A DNA stretch of 64,000 nt from Streptomyces zagrosensis (GCF_014203645.1 NZ_JACHJL010000028.1:1-64000), one strand, 5' to 3'; shown: positions 9,033 through 18,487, numbered from the stretch's first letter. Numbers and translations: made by a program. The notes: generated by a model not told the origin, from the letters alone.

Positions 9033-9635
9033 TCAGCGCCCGCTCCCGGGCCGGCCGACAGGAGCGGCGGTCCCTGCGGGGCCGGGGTCTGCGGGGCCGG
9101 GGTCTGCGGGGCCGGGGTCTGCGGGAGGGTGGTCGCCGCCTCGCAGCTGGTCCACGGCGTGCACCAGCAGTCGGCCGAGCACCGCGAGCCCGTCGCGGAC
9201 GCCGCCTGACGAGCCGGGCAGGTTGATGATCAGGGTGCGGCCAGCGACCCCGGCGAGCCCGCGCGACAGCGCCGCCGTTGGTACCTTCGCCAGGCCCTCG
9301 GCACGGATCGCCTCCGGGATGCCCGGGATCTCGTAGTCCAGGACGGCGCGCGTCATCTCGGGGGTGCGGTCGGTGGGCGAGATACCGGTGCCACCGGTGC
9401 TGACGACCACGTCGTACGAGGCGGCCACGGCCTCCCGCAGCGCCGCCGCCACCGGGTCGCCGTCCGGCACCACGCGCGGTCCGTCCACCGCGAAGCCCAG
9501 CGCGCTCAGCCCGCCGGCGAGGAGCGGTCCGCCCTGGTCGGGGTAGATGCCTGCGGCGGCGCGGTTCGACGCGGTCACCACCAGGGCCCGGTAGCGGGGT
9601 TCGCTCGGCGCGGCGGTGGGTGGGTGTGTGGTCAT
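9033..9635 (-). CDS. mogA: Molybdopterin adenylyltransferase MogA/MoaB
   Basis: A 200-aa MogA/MoaB-family enzyme that adenylylates molybdopterin before metal insertion. The core is intact: ALVVTASNRAAAGIYPDQGG at the N-terminus, the STGGTGISPTDRTPE nucleotide/MPT loop, and INLPGSSGGVRDGL near the end. The last 30 residues are an ADPGP-repeat tail not expected for the family. Its ATG overlaps the moaC stop (ATGA), indicating translational coupling with moaC and, 14 nt downstream, with rimJ. Confidence 0.93.
   Translation of the reverse strand: MTTHPPTAAPSEPRYRALVVTASNRAAAGIYPDQGGPLLAGGLSALGFAVDGPRVVPDGDPVAAALREAVAASYDVVVSTGGTGISPTDRTPEMTRAVLDYEIPGIPEAIRAEGLAKVPTAALSRGLAGVAGRTLIINLPGSSGGVRDGLAVLGRLLVHAVDQLRGGDHPPADPGPADPGPADPGPAGTAAPVGRPGSGR
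9081..9125. repeat. 15-bp tandem repeat at the mogA 3' end
   Basis: Three exact copies of gccggggtctgcggg, which encode the ADPGP pentapeptide repeat of the MogA C-terminal tail. Confidence 0.9.
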
Positions 9636-10117
9636 GAGGTGCGGCTCCAGTTACCGGACTTTCCGCCGGTCTTCTCCTCAACGCGTACATCCGTGATGAC
9701 CGCGCTCTTGTCCACGGCCTTGACCATGTCGATGACGGTGAGCGCGGCGACGGTGACGGCCGTCAGGGCTTCCATCTCCACGCCCGTACGATCGGTCGTC
9801 TTGACGGTGGCGCGGATTTCCACCGCGTCGTCGGCGACCGACAGGTCCACCTTTACCCCGGATACGGCCAGCGGATGACAGAGCGGGATGAGGTCCGGGG
9901 TGCGCTTGGCGCCCATGATGCCGGCGATTCTGGCGGTGGCCAGGGCGTCGCCCTTGGGCATGCCCTCACCTCGTAGGAGTTCGATCACGCGCGGCGAGAC
10001 GAGCACCCGGCCGCTGGCTGCGGCAGTACGCGCGGTGCTGTCCTTCGCCGAGACATCGACCATGCGTGCCGCGCCCGCGTCGTCGATGTGAGTGAGATGG
10101 TCCTGGGCGCTGCTCAT
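9632..10117 (-). CDS. moaC: Cyclic pyranopterin monophosphate synthase MoaC
   Basis: A 161-aa protein that forms cyclic pyranopterin monophosphate in the second step of molybdenum cofactor synthesis. It shows the family motifs HIDDAGAARMVDVSAK, GDALATARIAGIMGAKRT, LIPLCHPLAVSGVKVDL and TDRTGVEMEALTAV. The ATG at 10117 gives the normal length. The gene overlaps mogA by 4 bp. Its position downstream of the MoeA/Glp gene groups three cofactor genes here, so this is a working cofactor locus as well as the glp locus. Confidence 0.95.
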   Translation of the reverse strand: MSSAQDHLTHIDDAGAARMVDVSAKDSTARTAAASGRVLVSPRVIELLRGEGMPKGDALATARIAGIMGAKRTPDLIPLCHPLAVSGVKVDLSVADDAVEIRATVKTTDRTGVEMEALTAVTVAALTVIDMVKAVDKSAVITDVRVEEKTGGKSGNWSRTS

Positions 10118-10304
10118 GGTTCTCCCGGTCGGTCCTAGGGCAGACACCGTACCGGCCACTCCTGCGGATCAGCGCGGCAACCACCCTGAGCGCTGTCCCG
10201 GGCGCCCGGTCGGCCCGCGGCTGGCCCGATCGGGGCCCATCGGGCGGGCGCGTGCCCCGACGAGCGCTTGCTACCGGTACCGCTCCCCCGCCGGCTCGGG
10301 CGGC

Positions 10305-11639
10305 TCAGTCCAGCAGGACCACATCGACCATGCCGCCCGGCTCCAACTCCGTGGTCTCCTCCGGGAGCACGATCAGCGCGTTGGCGTGCGCGAGGGCCCT
10401 GACCAGGTGGGAGCCGGCGCCGCCGACCGGAGTGACCGAGCCCGCGTCCGCGTCGTAACGGCCCCGCAGGAACTGGCGGCGGCCGGGCAGCGATGACTCC
10501 ACACCCTCCGGGCAGACGGCGCTGATCACCCTGCGGTGTACCGGCTCGATGCCCATCATGGTGCGGATGACGGGCCGTACGAACAGTTCGAAGGAGACGT
10601 AGGCGCTGACCGGGTTGCCCGGCAGGGCGAGCAGCGGGGCCCGATCACGGCCGCCGTCGCTGTCGCCGACGAAGCCGAAGCCCTGCGGCTTGCCCGGCTG
10701 CATCGCGAGCTTGCGGAACTCCACGCTGTCGGTGTCGCCGCCCATGCTGGTCAGCGCCTCCTTGACCACGTCGTAGGCGCCGACGCTGACGCCGCCGCTG
10801 GTGACCAGGAGGTCGGCGCGGATGAGCTGATCCTCGATGGTGGCGCGCAGCGTGGCGGCGTCGTCGGTGACCGCGCCGACGCGGTAGGCGATGGCCCCGG
10901 CGTCCTGGGCGGCGGCGGCGAGGGTGAAGCTGTTGGAGTCGTGGATCTGGCCCGGGCCCAGGGGCTGTCCTGGCGGGATCAGTTCGCTGCCGGTGGACAT
11001 CACGACCACGCGCGGGCGCGGGCGGACGCGGACCGTGCCGCGGCCGATGGCGGCCAGCAGGCTGATTTGCGGGGGGCCGAGTACCGTGCCGGCGTGCAGG
11101 GCGAGTTCACCCGCTCCGACGTCGCTGCCTTTGGCCCGTACGTGCGCGCGGACAGCGGCCGGCCGGTGCACTCGGACCTCGCCGCTCGCGCCTTCGGGGG
11201 CCGTGCTGTGCGCGTGCATGCCGCTGGCCGGTCCGCCGCCCGTACCGCCGTCGGTCCATTCGACGGGCACGATCGTCTCGGCGCCCGGCGGGAGCGGTGC
11301 GCCGGTCATGATGCGGGCTGCTTGGCCAGGGCCGACTCTGGGCAGTTGACCGCTGCCCGCCGCGATGTCGCCGATGACGGTGAGCACTGCCGGGAACTCC
11401 TCGCTCGCGCCCGCCACATCGGCGACCCGCACGGCGTAGCCGTCCATGGAGCTGTTGTCGAAGGGCGGCAGGGCGACGGGAACGGTCACGTCCTCCACCA
11501 GGATGCAGCCCTGCGCGTCGAGGAGCCGCAACTCGATCGGGTCCAGCGGGCGGATGCGGCCCAGGACGTCATCGAGGTGCTCGGACACCAACCAGGTGCG
11601 CTCGGGTCTGCTGGTGGCCGGTTCGGCGGTGCTGCTCAA
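10305..11639 (-). CDS. moeA: MoeA/gephyrin-like molybdopterin molybdenumtransferase (Glp)
   Basis: About 444 aa from the TTG at 11639, 4 nt after the galU stop, with GAGGAG upstream inside the galU 3' end. Domain order is that of MoeA/gephyrin E: the DNSSMDGYAVRV loop, the ARIMTGAPLPPGAETIVPVE segment, the MogA-like GSELIPPGQPLGPGQIHDSN and TSGGVSVGAYD motifs, LPGNPVSAYVSFELFVRP, and a C-terminal beta domain. In corynebacteria the moeA copy between galU and rimJ is the gephyrin-like protein Glp that links FtsZ to the pole. Whether this copy is enzymatic, structural or both is undecided; the neighbouring moaC and mogA favour retained chemistry. Confidence 0.88.
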   Translation of the reverse strand: MSSTAEPATSRPERTWLVSEHLDDVLGRIRPLDPIELRLLDAQGCILVEDVTVPVALPPFDNSSMDGYAVRVADVAGASEEFPAVLTVIGDIAAGSGQLPRVGPGQAARIMTGAPLPPGAETIVPVEWTDGGTGGGPASGMHAHSTAPEGASGEVRVHRPAAVRAHVRAKGSDVGAGELALHAGTVLGPPQISLLAAIGRGTVRVRPRPRVVVMSTGSELIPPGQPLGPGQIHDSNSFTLAAAAQDAGAIAYRVGAVTDDAATLRATIEDQLIRADLLVTSGGVSVGAYDVVKEALTSMGGDTDSVEFRKLAMQPGKPQGFGFVGDSDGGRDRAPLLALPGNPVSAYVSFELFVRPVIRTMMGIEPVHRRVISAVCPEGVESSLPGRRQFLRGRYDADAGSVTPVGGAGSHLVRALAHANALIVLPEETTELEPGGMVDVVLLD

Positions 11640-11643
11640 CGGG

Positions 11644-12546
11644 CTACATCTCCTCGGTGACGTAATGGTGAAGCCAGGCACGGAAGTCCGGACCCAGATC
11701 CTCACGTTCGCACGCCAGTCTGACAATGGCGCGTAGGTAGTCGCCTCGGTCCCCGGTGTCGTAGCGGCGGCCCTGGAAGACCACGCCGTGTACGGGGCCG
11801 CCAACCGTTTCGTCCCCGGCGAGCGTCTGGAGGGCGTCGGTGAGTTGGATCTCGCCGCCGCGGCCCGGCTCGGTCTTGCTCAGCACCTCGAAGACGGCGG
11901 GGTCGAGCACATAGCGGCCGATGATGGCGTAGTTGCTGGGCGCGTCGGCCGCATCCGGCTTCTCGACCAGGTCGGTGACCCGCACGACGTCGTCCGCGTC
12001 GGTGCCTTTGACGGCGGCGCAGCCATAGAGGTGGATTTGGGCGGGGTCCACCTCCATGAGGGCGACGACGCTGCCGCCGTGCAGTTCCTGGGTTTGGATC
12101 ATGCGGGAGAGCAGCGGGTCCCTGGGGTCGATCAGGTCGTCACCGAGTAGCACGGCGAACGGCTGGTCACCCACGTGCGGCGCGGCGCACAGCACCGCGT
12201 GGCCAAGGCCCCTCGGGTCGCCTTGGCGGACGTAGTGCATGGTCGCCAGGTCGCTGGACTCTTGTACGCGGGCGAGTCGGGATTCGTCCTTCTTGCGGCG
12301 CAGGGCCTCTTCGAGTTCGTAGTTACGGTCGAAGTGGTCTTCCAGGGGGCGCTTGTTGCGGCCGGTGACCATGAGGACGTCGGAGAGCCCGGCGCTGACA
12401 GCCTCTTCAACCACGTACTGAATCGCGGGCTTATCGACGACCGGCAGCATCTCCTTGGGCGTGGCCTTGGTGGCCGGGAGGAAGCGGGTCCCGAGGCCGG
12501 CGGCGGGGATGACAGCCTTGCTGATCCGAGTGCGCGATGGGGTCAT
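11644..12546 (-). CDS. galU: UTP-glucose-1-phosphate uridylyltransferase
   Basis: A 300-aa GalU making UDP-glucose from UTP and glucose-1-phosphate, feeding cell-wall and glycan synthesis. The signature loop GLGTRFLPATKATPKEMLPV is near the N-terminus. FAVLLGDDLID, the catalytic VEKPDAADAPSNYAIIGRYV, and GGEIQLTDALQTLAG follow. The start is the ATG at 12546, upstream of which lies the 100-bp spacer shared with the divergent cyclo-ligase gene. It heads the leftward glp/moa/rimJ run, with only 4 nt to the next gene. Confidence 0.95.
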   Translation of the reverse strand: MTPSRTRISKAVIPAAGLGTRFLPATKATPKEMLPVVDKPAIQYVVEEAVSAGLSDVLMVTGRNKRPLEDHFDRNYELEEALRRKKDESRLARVQESSDLATMHYVRQGDPRGLGHAVLCAAPHVGDQPFAVLLGDDLIDPRDPLLSRMIQTQELHGGSVVALMEVDPAQIHLYGCAAVKGTDADDVVRVTDLVEKPDAADAPSNYAIIGRYVLDPAVFEVLSKTEPGRGGEIQLTDALQTLAGDETVGGPVHGVVFQGRRYDTGDRGDYLRAIVRLACEREDLGPDFRAWLHHYVTEEM

Positions 12547-12647
12547 GACCAGCACCCTACCTGTGCGTTTGAGCAGATCATGGTGGTACGCGGAATATGA
12601 CCCGAGGCGTCACAACGACAGCACAAAACGAGGGGTTTGTACGTACG

Positions 12648-13262
12648 ATGATTAACACTGACGGTAGTAAGCGGGTGTTGCGAAGAGATCTCTTGGCGGT
12701 GAGATCCGAGTTGACGGCGGATGACGTCGAGGCGACACAGGGGGATTTCGCGCGGCATGCGCTAGAACTGCCCGAGTTGAGTGCGGCGCGTACCGTCGCG
12801 GCATATGTCTCGGTGGGGAGCGAACCGGGCACTCGCGCGCTCCTTGATGCCTTGCGTGCGCGGGGCGTACGGGTGTTACTTCCGGTGCTGTTGCCGGACA
12901 ACGACCTGGACTGGGCGGTGTACGCCGGCGCCGACCGGCTCGCGCGCATCGCGCACCCCGGAAAGATCAGCCTGCTGGAACCGCAGGGGCCACGGCTTGG
13001 GCCCGAGGCCGTGCTCTCGGCCAACACCGTGTTGCTGCCCGGGCTGGCCGTGGACGGGCGCGGGGTGCGGCTCGGGCGCGGCGGCGGCAGCTACGACCGG
13101 GTGCTGGCCCGGCTGGAGATCGCGGGCGCGACACCGTCGCTGGTGGTGCTGTTGTACGCGCACGAGGTGGTGCAGCGGGTGCCACGCGACCCGCACGATC
13201 GGGAGGTGCATGCGGTGGTGACCCCACAGGGGGTGCGCAGGTTCCACCCTCCGGAGCTGTAA
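12648..13262 (+). CDS. 5-formyltetrahydrofolate cyclo-ligase
   Basis: A 204-aa enzyme converting 5-formyl-THF to 5,10-methenyl-THF with ATP. The ATG at 12648 is chosen because homology starts at KRVLRRDLLAVRSEL. An earlier in-frame start lies in the promoter spacer. The family motif LGRGGGSYDR is present, as are VAAYVSVGSEPGT and the final VHAVVTPQGVRRF. It is divergent from galU, and a large bidirectional hairpin follows the stop. Confidence 0.93.
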   Translation: MINTDGSKRVLRRDLLAVRSELTADDVEATQGDFARHALELPELSAARTVAAYVSVGSEPGTRALLDALRARGVRVLLPVLLPDNDLDWAVYAGADRLARIAHPGKISLLEPQGPRLGPEAVLSANTVLLPGLAVDGRGVRLGRGGGSYDRVLARLEIAGATPSLVVLLYAHEVVQRVPRDPHDREVHAVVTPQGVRRFHPPEL

Positions 13263-13280
13263 CGCCGGGCCGCACCTGAA

Positions 13281-13329
13281 CGCGAGCTCCGGGCCAACTG
13301 GGTGCGTCCCAGGTGGCCCGGCGCTCGCG
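13281..13329. terminator. Bidirectional hairpin terminator
   Basis: A long near-perfect inverted repeat between two converging genes. The outer arm is cgcgagc/gctcgcg, the middle arm ccgggcca/tggcccgg, and the inner arm ctggg/cccag around tgcgt. The rest of the 13263-13502 spacer is low-complexity and holds no gene. Confidence 0.8.
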
Positions 13330-13502
13330 ACGTAGGAGCTTGTGGGCTGCTCGGCAGCGCGGCCTTAACGTGCGGGCCACGGGCCTGACCTGCGAGTCCG
13401 ACCCCGCGAGAGCCCGGGCCCGGGCCAAGGTTGCTCGCCCCGCCCTGCCGGGCTTGTCCTACCCGCCCCGCCGGGCTAGCCCCTACCCCGCCCGAGCCGG
13501 TG

Positions 13503-16268
13503 CTACGGCGTCAGTGCGAGTTCGTCATCCGTCGCCTCGCTCACGGCCTGCTTGCTGAACGGCCAGTCGAGCAGTTCGCCCTTGACCCACTTCTTGGTCT
13601 GGTCGTCGTAGTGCTCGTGGTAGGCGTGGCCCGACGCCCCGGTGAGGTTGATCCAGCGGGACTTGTCGAGGTTGTCGAGGTTGACCACCATCCGCATGGA
13701 CGGCACCCACACCACCTCGTAGCCGCCTGCCGCGTTCCAACCGGTGGCGTTGACCGCCGCCTCGCCGCCGCTCAGGTTCCACGGGCCGCGGTTGAGCAGC
13801 CACTGGACGAAGCCGGGACCCTTGGTACCGAGGGTCTGGTTCTTGATGGTGAGCTGGTGCAGCCGACCCCAGCTCCAGGTGTCAATGTCCTTGCCCAGCT
13901 TGGACGTCAGCTCGTACCGCGCATCCTTCAGCGCCCGGGCCAGCAGTTGGTCGCGGGTGTCGATGCCGCGGGTGGTCTGGTTGCCGTTCGTGTGCCACCA
14001 GTCGTTCTTCGGGTCCTTGAGGAGCTTGCGTACGACCTCGAACCAACGGTCACCGCCGTCCGGCTGAGCCACGTCCTTGTCGCGTTCGCCGCACTCGGTG
14101 ATCAGGTCGCTGTCGTCGTCCAAATCCTCGACCGGCCCCGTGTCGTTGACCGGCCGCACCCGTAGGCACTGGTCCTTGACGCGCAACTCCTTGGGCAGCT
14201 TGTTGCCGAAGGCGAGCTTGAGCGTGTTGCGCCACACGGCGTTGAAGTACGCGGCGGACGCCGAATCGGCGTCCTGCGTGTAGTCCCAGCCCTCCAGCAG
14301 CTTCTGCGCATCGCGGACATAGTCGTCCTTGATGTTGATCTTGAGGAGGTACGGGGTCAGCAGTTTGGCGATCTCGCTGCTGTTGTCCATCTGCATGGTC
14401 TGCATGTCATCGGTGGAGATCTTGCCGCCGTCCTTGACCTTCGACTCGATGAGCTCGGTGATGCGCTGGCTGCGCGCCCCGTAACCCCAGTCGTCGGTCA
14501 GCAGGTACGGATACTTCTCCCGGTCGATGACGGCCTGGTTGGCGGTCACGATGTAGCCGCGCTTGGGGTTGTACTCGTACGGCAGCGCCTTTTGCGGGAT
14601 GTACTTGGTCCAGTCGTACGCGGAGTCCCAGCCGGGCGCCGGGTAGCGGCCGTCGATGGGCTTGCCGTTTTTGTCCTTGCCGCGAAGGGGGATCTGGCCG
14701 GGCGCCTGGTAGCCGATGTTGCCCTTAGTGTCGGCGTAGATGAGGTTTTGCGAGGGCACCGCGAAGTTGGCGGCGGCGGCGCGGAACTCGGTGAAGTCGC
14801 TCGCCCGGTTGAGCTGGAAGACCGCGTCCATCGTCTTGGACGGCTTCAGCGCGGTCCATTGCAGCGAGACGGCGTAGCCATCGCCGCGGTCCGGGGCGGC
14901 ATCACCGACCGGCGCTTTCTCGCCGATCTTCTCCAACTCGTCATCACGGTCGGAGACGATCGGCCCGTGCTTGGTGGAGCGCACCGTGATGTGCCTCGCC
15001 TTGCCCCCGGCGACCTTGATGGTCTCCTTGCGGGTGGTGAAGGGGCGCTGCTTGCCGTCGTACAGATAGCTGTCGGTGGTGACCTTCTCCAGGTACAGAT
15101 CGGAGACGTCGGCGCCCAGATTGGTCATGCCCCAGGCGATGTCCTGGTTATGGCCGATGACCACGCCCGGCATGCCGGAGAACGTGTAGCCGGCCACGTC
15201 GTACGGACACTTCGCGCTGACCTGGTTGCAGTGCAGGCCCATCTGGTACCAGAGCGAGGGCATTTGCGGCGCGAGGTGCGGGTCGTTGGCCAACAGCGGC
15301 TTGCCGGTGGTGGTGTGCGCACCGGAGACCACCCACGAGTTGGAGCCGATGCCATTGCCGCTGGGGCCAAGCAGCGCCGGGATCTCATCCAGCGTCTTGG
15401 ACAGCGACGAGAGCTGCGTTTGGAGCCCGTCCCCGACGCCGGGGCTCGTGGCGCCTTGCACACCGGTCCCGTCCGACTGCTCCTCGCCCTTGGGGTCGAA
15501 CTCCTTGGTCAGCGGGTTCACCGCGCCCCGGTCCACGATCGGCCGGTTCCTGTCGTACGGGTACGACGGGTACAGGTCCTCGATCTGCTCGGCGCTGAGC
15601 CGGCTGGAGGCGAGCGAGCGGTCGATCTCGTCCTGCATGTTGCCGCGCAGGTCCCAGGCCATGGCCTTGAGCCAAGCGACCGAGTCGATCGGGGTCCACT
15701 TCTGCGGCTTGTACTCATTCTTGAAGCTCAGCGCCGCGTACTCGACGGACAGCTCAGCACCGTCATGGTCTTCGAGGTAGGCGTTGACGCCATCGGAGTA
15801 CGCCTTGAGGTACTTCTTCGTCTCGCCCGACAGCTTGGTGTCGTACTCGCGCTGCGCGATCTCGCGCCAGCCGAGAGTACGCAAGAACGCATCGGTCTCC
15901 ACCTGGTCTGAGCCGAACATCTCGGAGAGCCGGCCGGCCGTCAGGTGCCGCCGGACATCCATCTCCCAAAACCGGTCCTGGGCTTGCACAAAGCCCTGGG
16001 CGCGGAAGAGGTCCTCCGAGGTGTCCGCGTACAGCTGCGGGACGCCGCTGCCGTCGCGCTTGACCTGGACCGGGGCCGACATGTCCTTGAGCTGGATCGA
16101 TCCGGTGGTCTCGGGGAACGAGGCGCGCACGGTACTGATGCTCCAAAACACGCCATATCCGACACCCGCGACGAGCACCAGCACGACTGCGATGACGATC
16201 AGACGGGCGCGTCGCCCCTTCCTCTTCTTCTTACCGGAAGGGGCGGTCGATTCTTCGCGGGAGGGCAT
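13503..16268 (-). CDS. Penicillin acylase family (S45) Ntn-hydrolase, membrane-anchored
   Basis: A 921-aa penicillin-amidase family precursor. Residues 1-22 are basic, followed by one transmembrane anchor (LIVIAVVLVLVAGVGYGVFW), so the enzyme faces outward. The family self-cleaves to expose an N-terminal Ser on the beta chain. Here that is Ser309 in GIGSNSWVVSG, next to the conserved HTTTGKPLLANDPHL and the DIAWGMTNLGADVSDLY block. Relatives hydrolyse acyl-homoserine lactones, cyclic lipopeptides or beta-lactams; the substrate here is unknown. It is monocistronic, divergent from the antiporter gene. Confidence 0.92.
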   Translation of the reverse strand: MPSREESTAPSGKKKRKGRRARLIVIAVVLVLVAGVGYGVFWSISTVRASFPETTGSIQLKDMSAPVQVKRDGSGVPQLYADTSEDLFRAQGFVQAQDRFWEMDVRRHLTAGRLSEMFGSDQVETDAFLRTLGWREIAQREYDTKLSGETKKYLKAYSDGVNAYLEDHDGAELSVEYAALSFKNEYKPQKWTPIDSVAWLKAMAWDLRGNMQDEIDRSLASSRLSAEQIEDLYPSYPYDRNRPIVDRGAVNPLTKEFDPKGEEQSDGTGVQGATSPGVGDGLQTQLSSLSKTLDEIPALLGPSGNGIGSNSWVVSGAHTTTGKPLLANDPHLAPQMPSLWYQMGLHCNQVSAKCPYDVAGYTFSGMPGVVIGHNQDIAWGMTNLGADVSDLYLEKVTTDSYLYDGKQRPFTTRKETIKVAGGKARHITVRSTKHGPIVSDRDDELEKIGEKAPVGDAAPDRGDGYAVSLQWTALKPSKTMDAVFQLNRASDFTEFRAAAANFAVPSQNLIYADTKGNIGYQAPGQIPLRGKDKNGKPIDGRYPAPGWDSAYDWTKYIPQKALPYEYNPKRGYIVTANQAVIDREKYPYLLTDDWGYGARSQRITELIESKVKDGGKISTDDMQTMQMDNSSEIAKLLTPYLLKINIKDDYVRDAQKLLEGWDYTQDADSASAAYFNAVWRNTLKLAFGNKLPKELRVKDQCLRVRPVNDTGPVEDLDDDSDLITECGERDKDVAQPDGGDRWFEVVRKLLKDPKNDWWHTNGNQTTRGIDTRDQLLARALKDARYELTSKLGKDIDTWSWGRLHQLTIKNQTLGTKGPGFVQWLLNRGPWNLSGGEAAVNATGWNAAGGYEVVWVPSMRMVVNLDNLDKSRWINLTGASGHAYHEHYDDQTKKWVKGELLDWPFSKQAVSEATDDELALTP

Positions 16269-16558
16269 CGCTGTCCTTCGAGGGGCAGGGTGGGCCTGGA
16301 GTGCTGGAGCAACCGTATCCGGAGCACAGACGGCTTCTTTACGCGGAGTCAGTGGCCGGCGGTCGGGCGGGCGACCGGCCGAACGATCAACCGAACCAGG
16401 CGCCGACGACCAGCGGGAACGATCGCGGACAGACGCCCGAAAACGCCCCGCTGTCGATCGCGGGCGTCAAGAACCCGTAAAATATTAGGTAAGGCAATGA
16501 AGTTCTGGTCGGCCGAGGTTAAACGTTTCGGTCGAAATCCTCGCGAAAGGGTCGGCCC

Positions 16559-18487
16559 CTGACTGTCCATCACCTGAACGAACTCCTGTTGATGTGCGCG
16601 CTGGTCCTGCTGGTCGCGGTAGGCGCAGTGCGACTCTCCTCCCGCAGCGGGCTGCCAAGCCTGCTCATCTACCTCGGCATCGGCGTCGCCATGGGTCAGG
16701 ACGGCCTGGTCGGCGTCGTGTTTGACGACGCCGAATTGACCCAGGTCATCGGCTACGCGGCGCTCGTGGTCATCCTCGCCGAGGGCGGCCTCAGCACCAA
16801 GTGGCGAGAGATCAAACCCGCACTGCCGCTGGCCGCCACGCTCTCTACGGTCGGCGTCGCGGTGAGCGTAGGCGTCACCGCGACCGCGGCGCACTACCTG
16901 GTAGGTCTTGACTGGAAACAGGCCCTGATCATAGGGGCCGTCGTCTCCTCGACCGATGCGGCGGCCGTCTTTTCGGTGTTGCGCAGGGTGCCGCTGCCCT
17001 CAAAGCTGACGGGCGCACTAGAGGCCGAGTCAGGCTTCAACGACGCCCCGGTGGTGATCTTGGTCGTTGCCTTCTCGGCAACCGGGCCGATCGAGCACTG
17101 GTACATACTGGTCGGCGAAATCGCCCTTGAGCTGGCCATCGGCGCGGCCATCGGGCTGGCGATCGGCTGGCTCGGCGCGTACGGCCTACGGCACGTGGCA
17201 CTGCCCGCGTCCGGTCTGTACCCGATCGCCGTGCTGGCGATCGCCGTCGTCGCCTACGCGGGCGGCGCCCTGGCCCACGGCTCCGGCTTCCTCGCCGTCT
17301 ACCTGGCCTCACTGGTGATGGGCAACGCACGGCTGCCGCACTGGCCAGCGACCCGAGGGTTCGCCGAAGGGCTGGGATGGATGGCCCAAATCGGCATGTT
17401 CGTCCTGCTCGGGCTACTGGTGACGCCGCACGAACTGGGCGATGACATCGTGCCGGCGCTAGTGGTGGGCCTCGTTCTGACTGCGGTGGCACGGCCGCTC
17501 TCGGTGCTGGTGAGCACGGCACCCTTCCGTACCGCGTGGCAGGAGAAGGCGCTGCTGTCGTGGGCGGGGCTACGCGGCGCGGTGCCCATTGTGCTGGCCA
17601 CCATCCCGATGGTGGCCGCGGTGCCGGAGAGCCAACGAATCTTCAACATCGTCTTCGTATTGGTGATCGTCTACACCCTGGTGCAGGGGCCAACGCTGCC
17701 GTGGCTTGCCAAGTGGCTACGGCTCGGCGACTCGGAGCTGGCCTCCGACCTCGGCGTGGAGTCGGCACCGCTGGAGCGGCTGCGCGGACATCTGTTGTCG
17801 CTGGTGATCCCGAAAACCTCGCTCATGCACGGCGTCGAGGTCGGGGAGCTGCGGCTGCCCGCCGGTGCGGCGGTGACCTTGGTCGTACGGGACGGCACGA
17901 GCTTCGTACCGTCGCCGACGACCGTGCTGCGGTACGGCGATGAGCTACTGGTGGTAGCCACCGATCCGGTACGCGACGCGGCCGAGCGGCGGCTGCGTGC
18001 GGTCAGCCAGGGTGGCAAGCTGGCGGACTGGCTCGGCACGAGCGATGAGTCCACCCGGCGCCCGAAGCCACCGCGCCGATCCGCCTCACCGGCAAGCTGG
18101 CTGCCGTGGCCCTGGCAGCGCGGGCGCAAGGTGGCGCGCGCGAGCACCCGCGGGGGCCTGGTGGCGGGCGCGCACGTCGGCGGCCGAACGCGTGGGGGGT
18201 CCGACGCGGGGGGTACCGGGCGAACGGGCGGTAAGGGTGCGCAGACGGGCGACGGCGCTGGCGCGGACCGTGGGCACCAGGCCGGCGACGCCGCCTCCGC
18301 CACCGCCGGCTCGCGCAGCTGCGAACACGGCGCCACTCGGCGCGCGGGTACGGGACGCGACCGGACGGGACGCAGCGGGAAGGACCACGAGCCCCGCGAT
18401 GAGCTTGATCACGACCGTAACGAGACGCGGAAAGAGCGTAACGAGACGCAAAAATCTGCCGGTAACATGAATACAAAGAGGCAGTAA
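16559..18487 (+). CDS. Cation/proton antiporter (CPA1) with TrkA-C domain and unusual tail
   Basis: A potassium- or sodium/proton antiporter with about 12 membrane helices, then a TrkA-C-like ligand domain (MHGVEVGELRLPAGAAVTLV, LLVVATDPVRDAAERRLRAV). The first ATG or TTG (16589) would cut into the first helix. Reading from the CTG at 16559, with AAAGGG 8 nt upstream, gives MTVHHLNELLLMCALVLL, which matches my memory of Streptomyces homologues, so I use it as an inferred non-canonical start. After about residue 495 comes a 145-residue Arg/Gly/Thr-rich tail ending in charged KERNETQK repeats that the family does not need. The gene is divergent from the acylase. Confidence 0.82.
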   Translation: MTVHHLNELLLMCALVLLVAVGAVRLSSRSGLPSLLIYLGIGVAMGQDGLVGVVFDDAELTQVIGYAALVVILAEGGLSTKWREIKPALPLAATLSTVGVAVSVGVTATAAHYLVGLDWKQALIIGAVVSSTDAAAVFSVLRRVPLPSKLTGALEAESGFNDAPVVILVVAFSATGPIEHWYILVGEIALELAIGAAIGLAIGWLGAYGLRHVALPASGLYPIAVLAIAVVAYAGGALAHGSGFLAVYLASLVMGNARLPHWPATRGFAEGLGWMAQIGMFVLLGLLVTPHELGDDIVPALVVGLVLTAVARPLSVLVSTAPFRTAWQEKALLSWAGLRGAVPIVLATIPMVAAVPESQRIFNIVFVLVIVYTLVQGPTLPWLAKWLRLGDSELASDLGVESAPLERLRGHLLSLVIPKTSLMHGVEVGELRLPAGAAVTLVVRDGTSFVPSPTTVLRYGDELLVVATDPVRDAAERRLRAVSQGGKLADWLGTSDESTRRPKPPRRSASPASWLPWPWQRGRKVARASTRGGLVAGAHVGGRTRGGSDAGGTGRTGGKGAQTGDGAGADRGHQAGDAASATAGSRSCEHGATRRAGTGRDRTGRSGKDHEPRDELDHDRNETRKERNETQKSAGNMNTKRQ

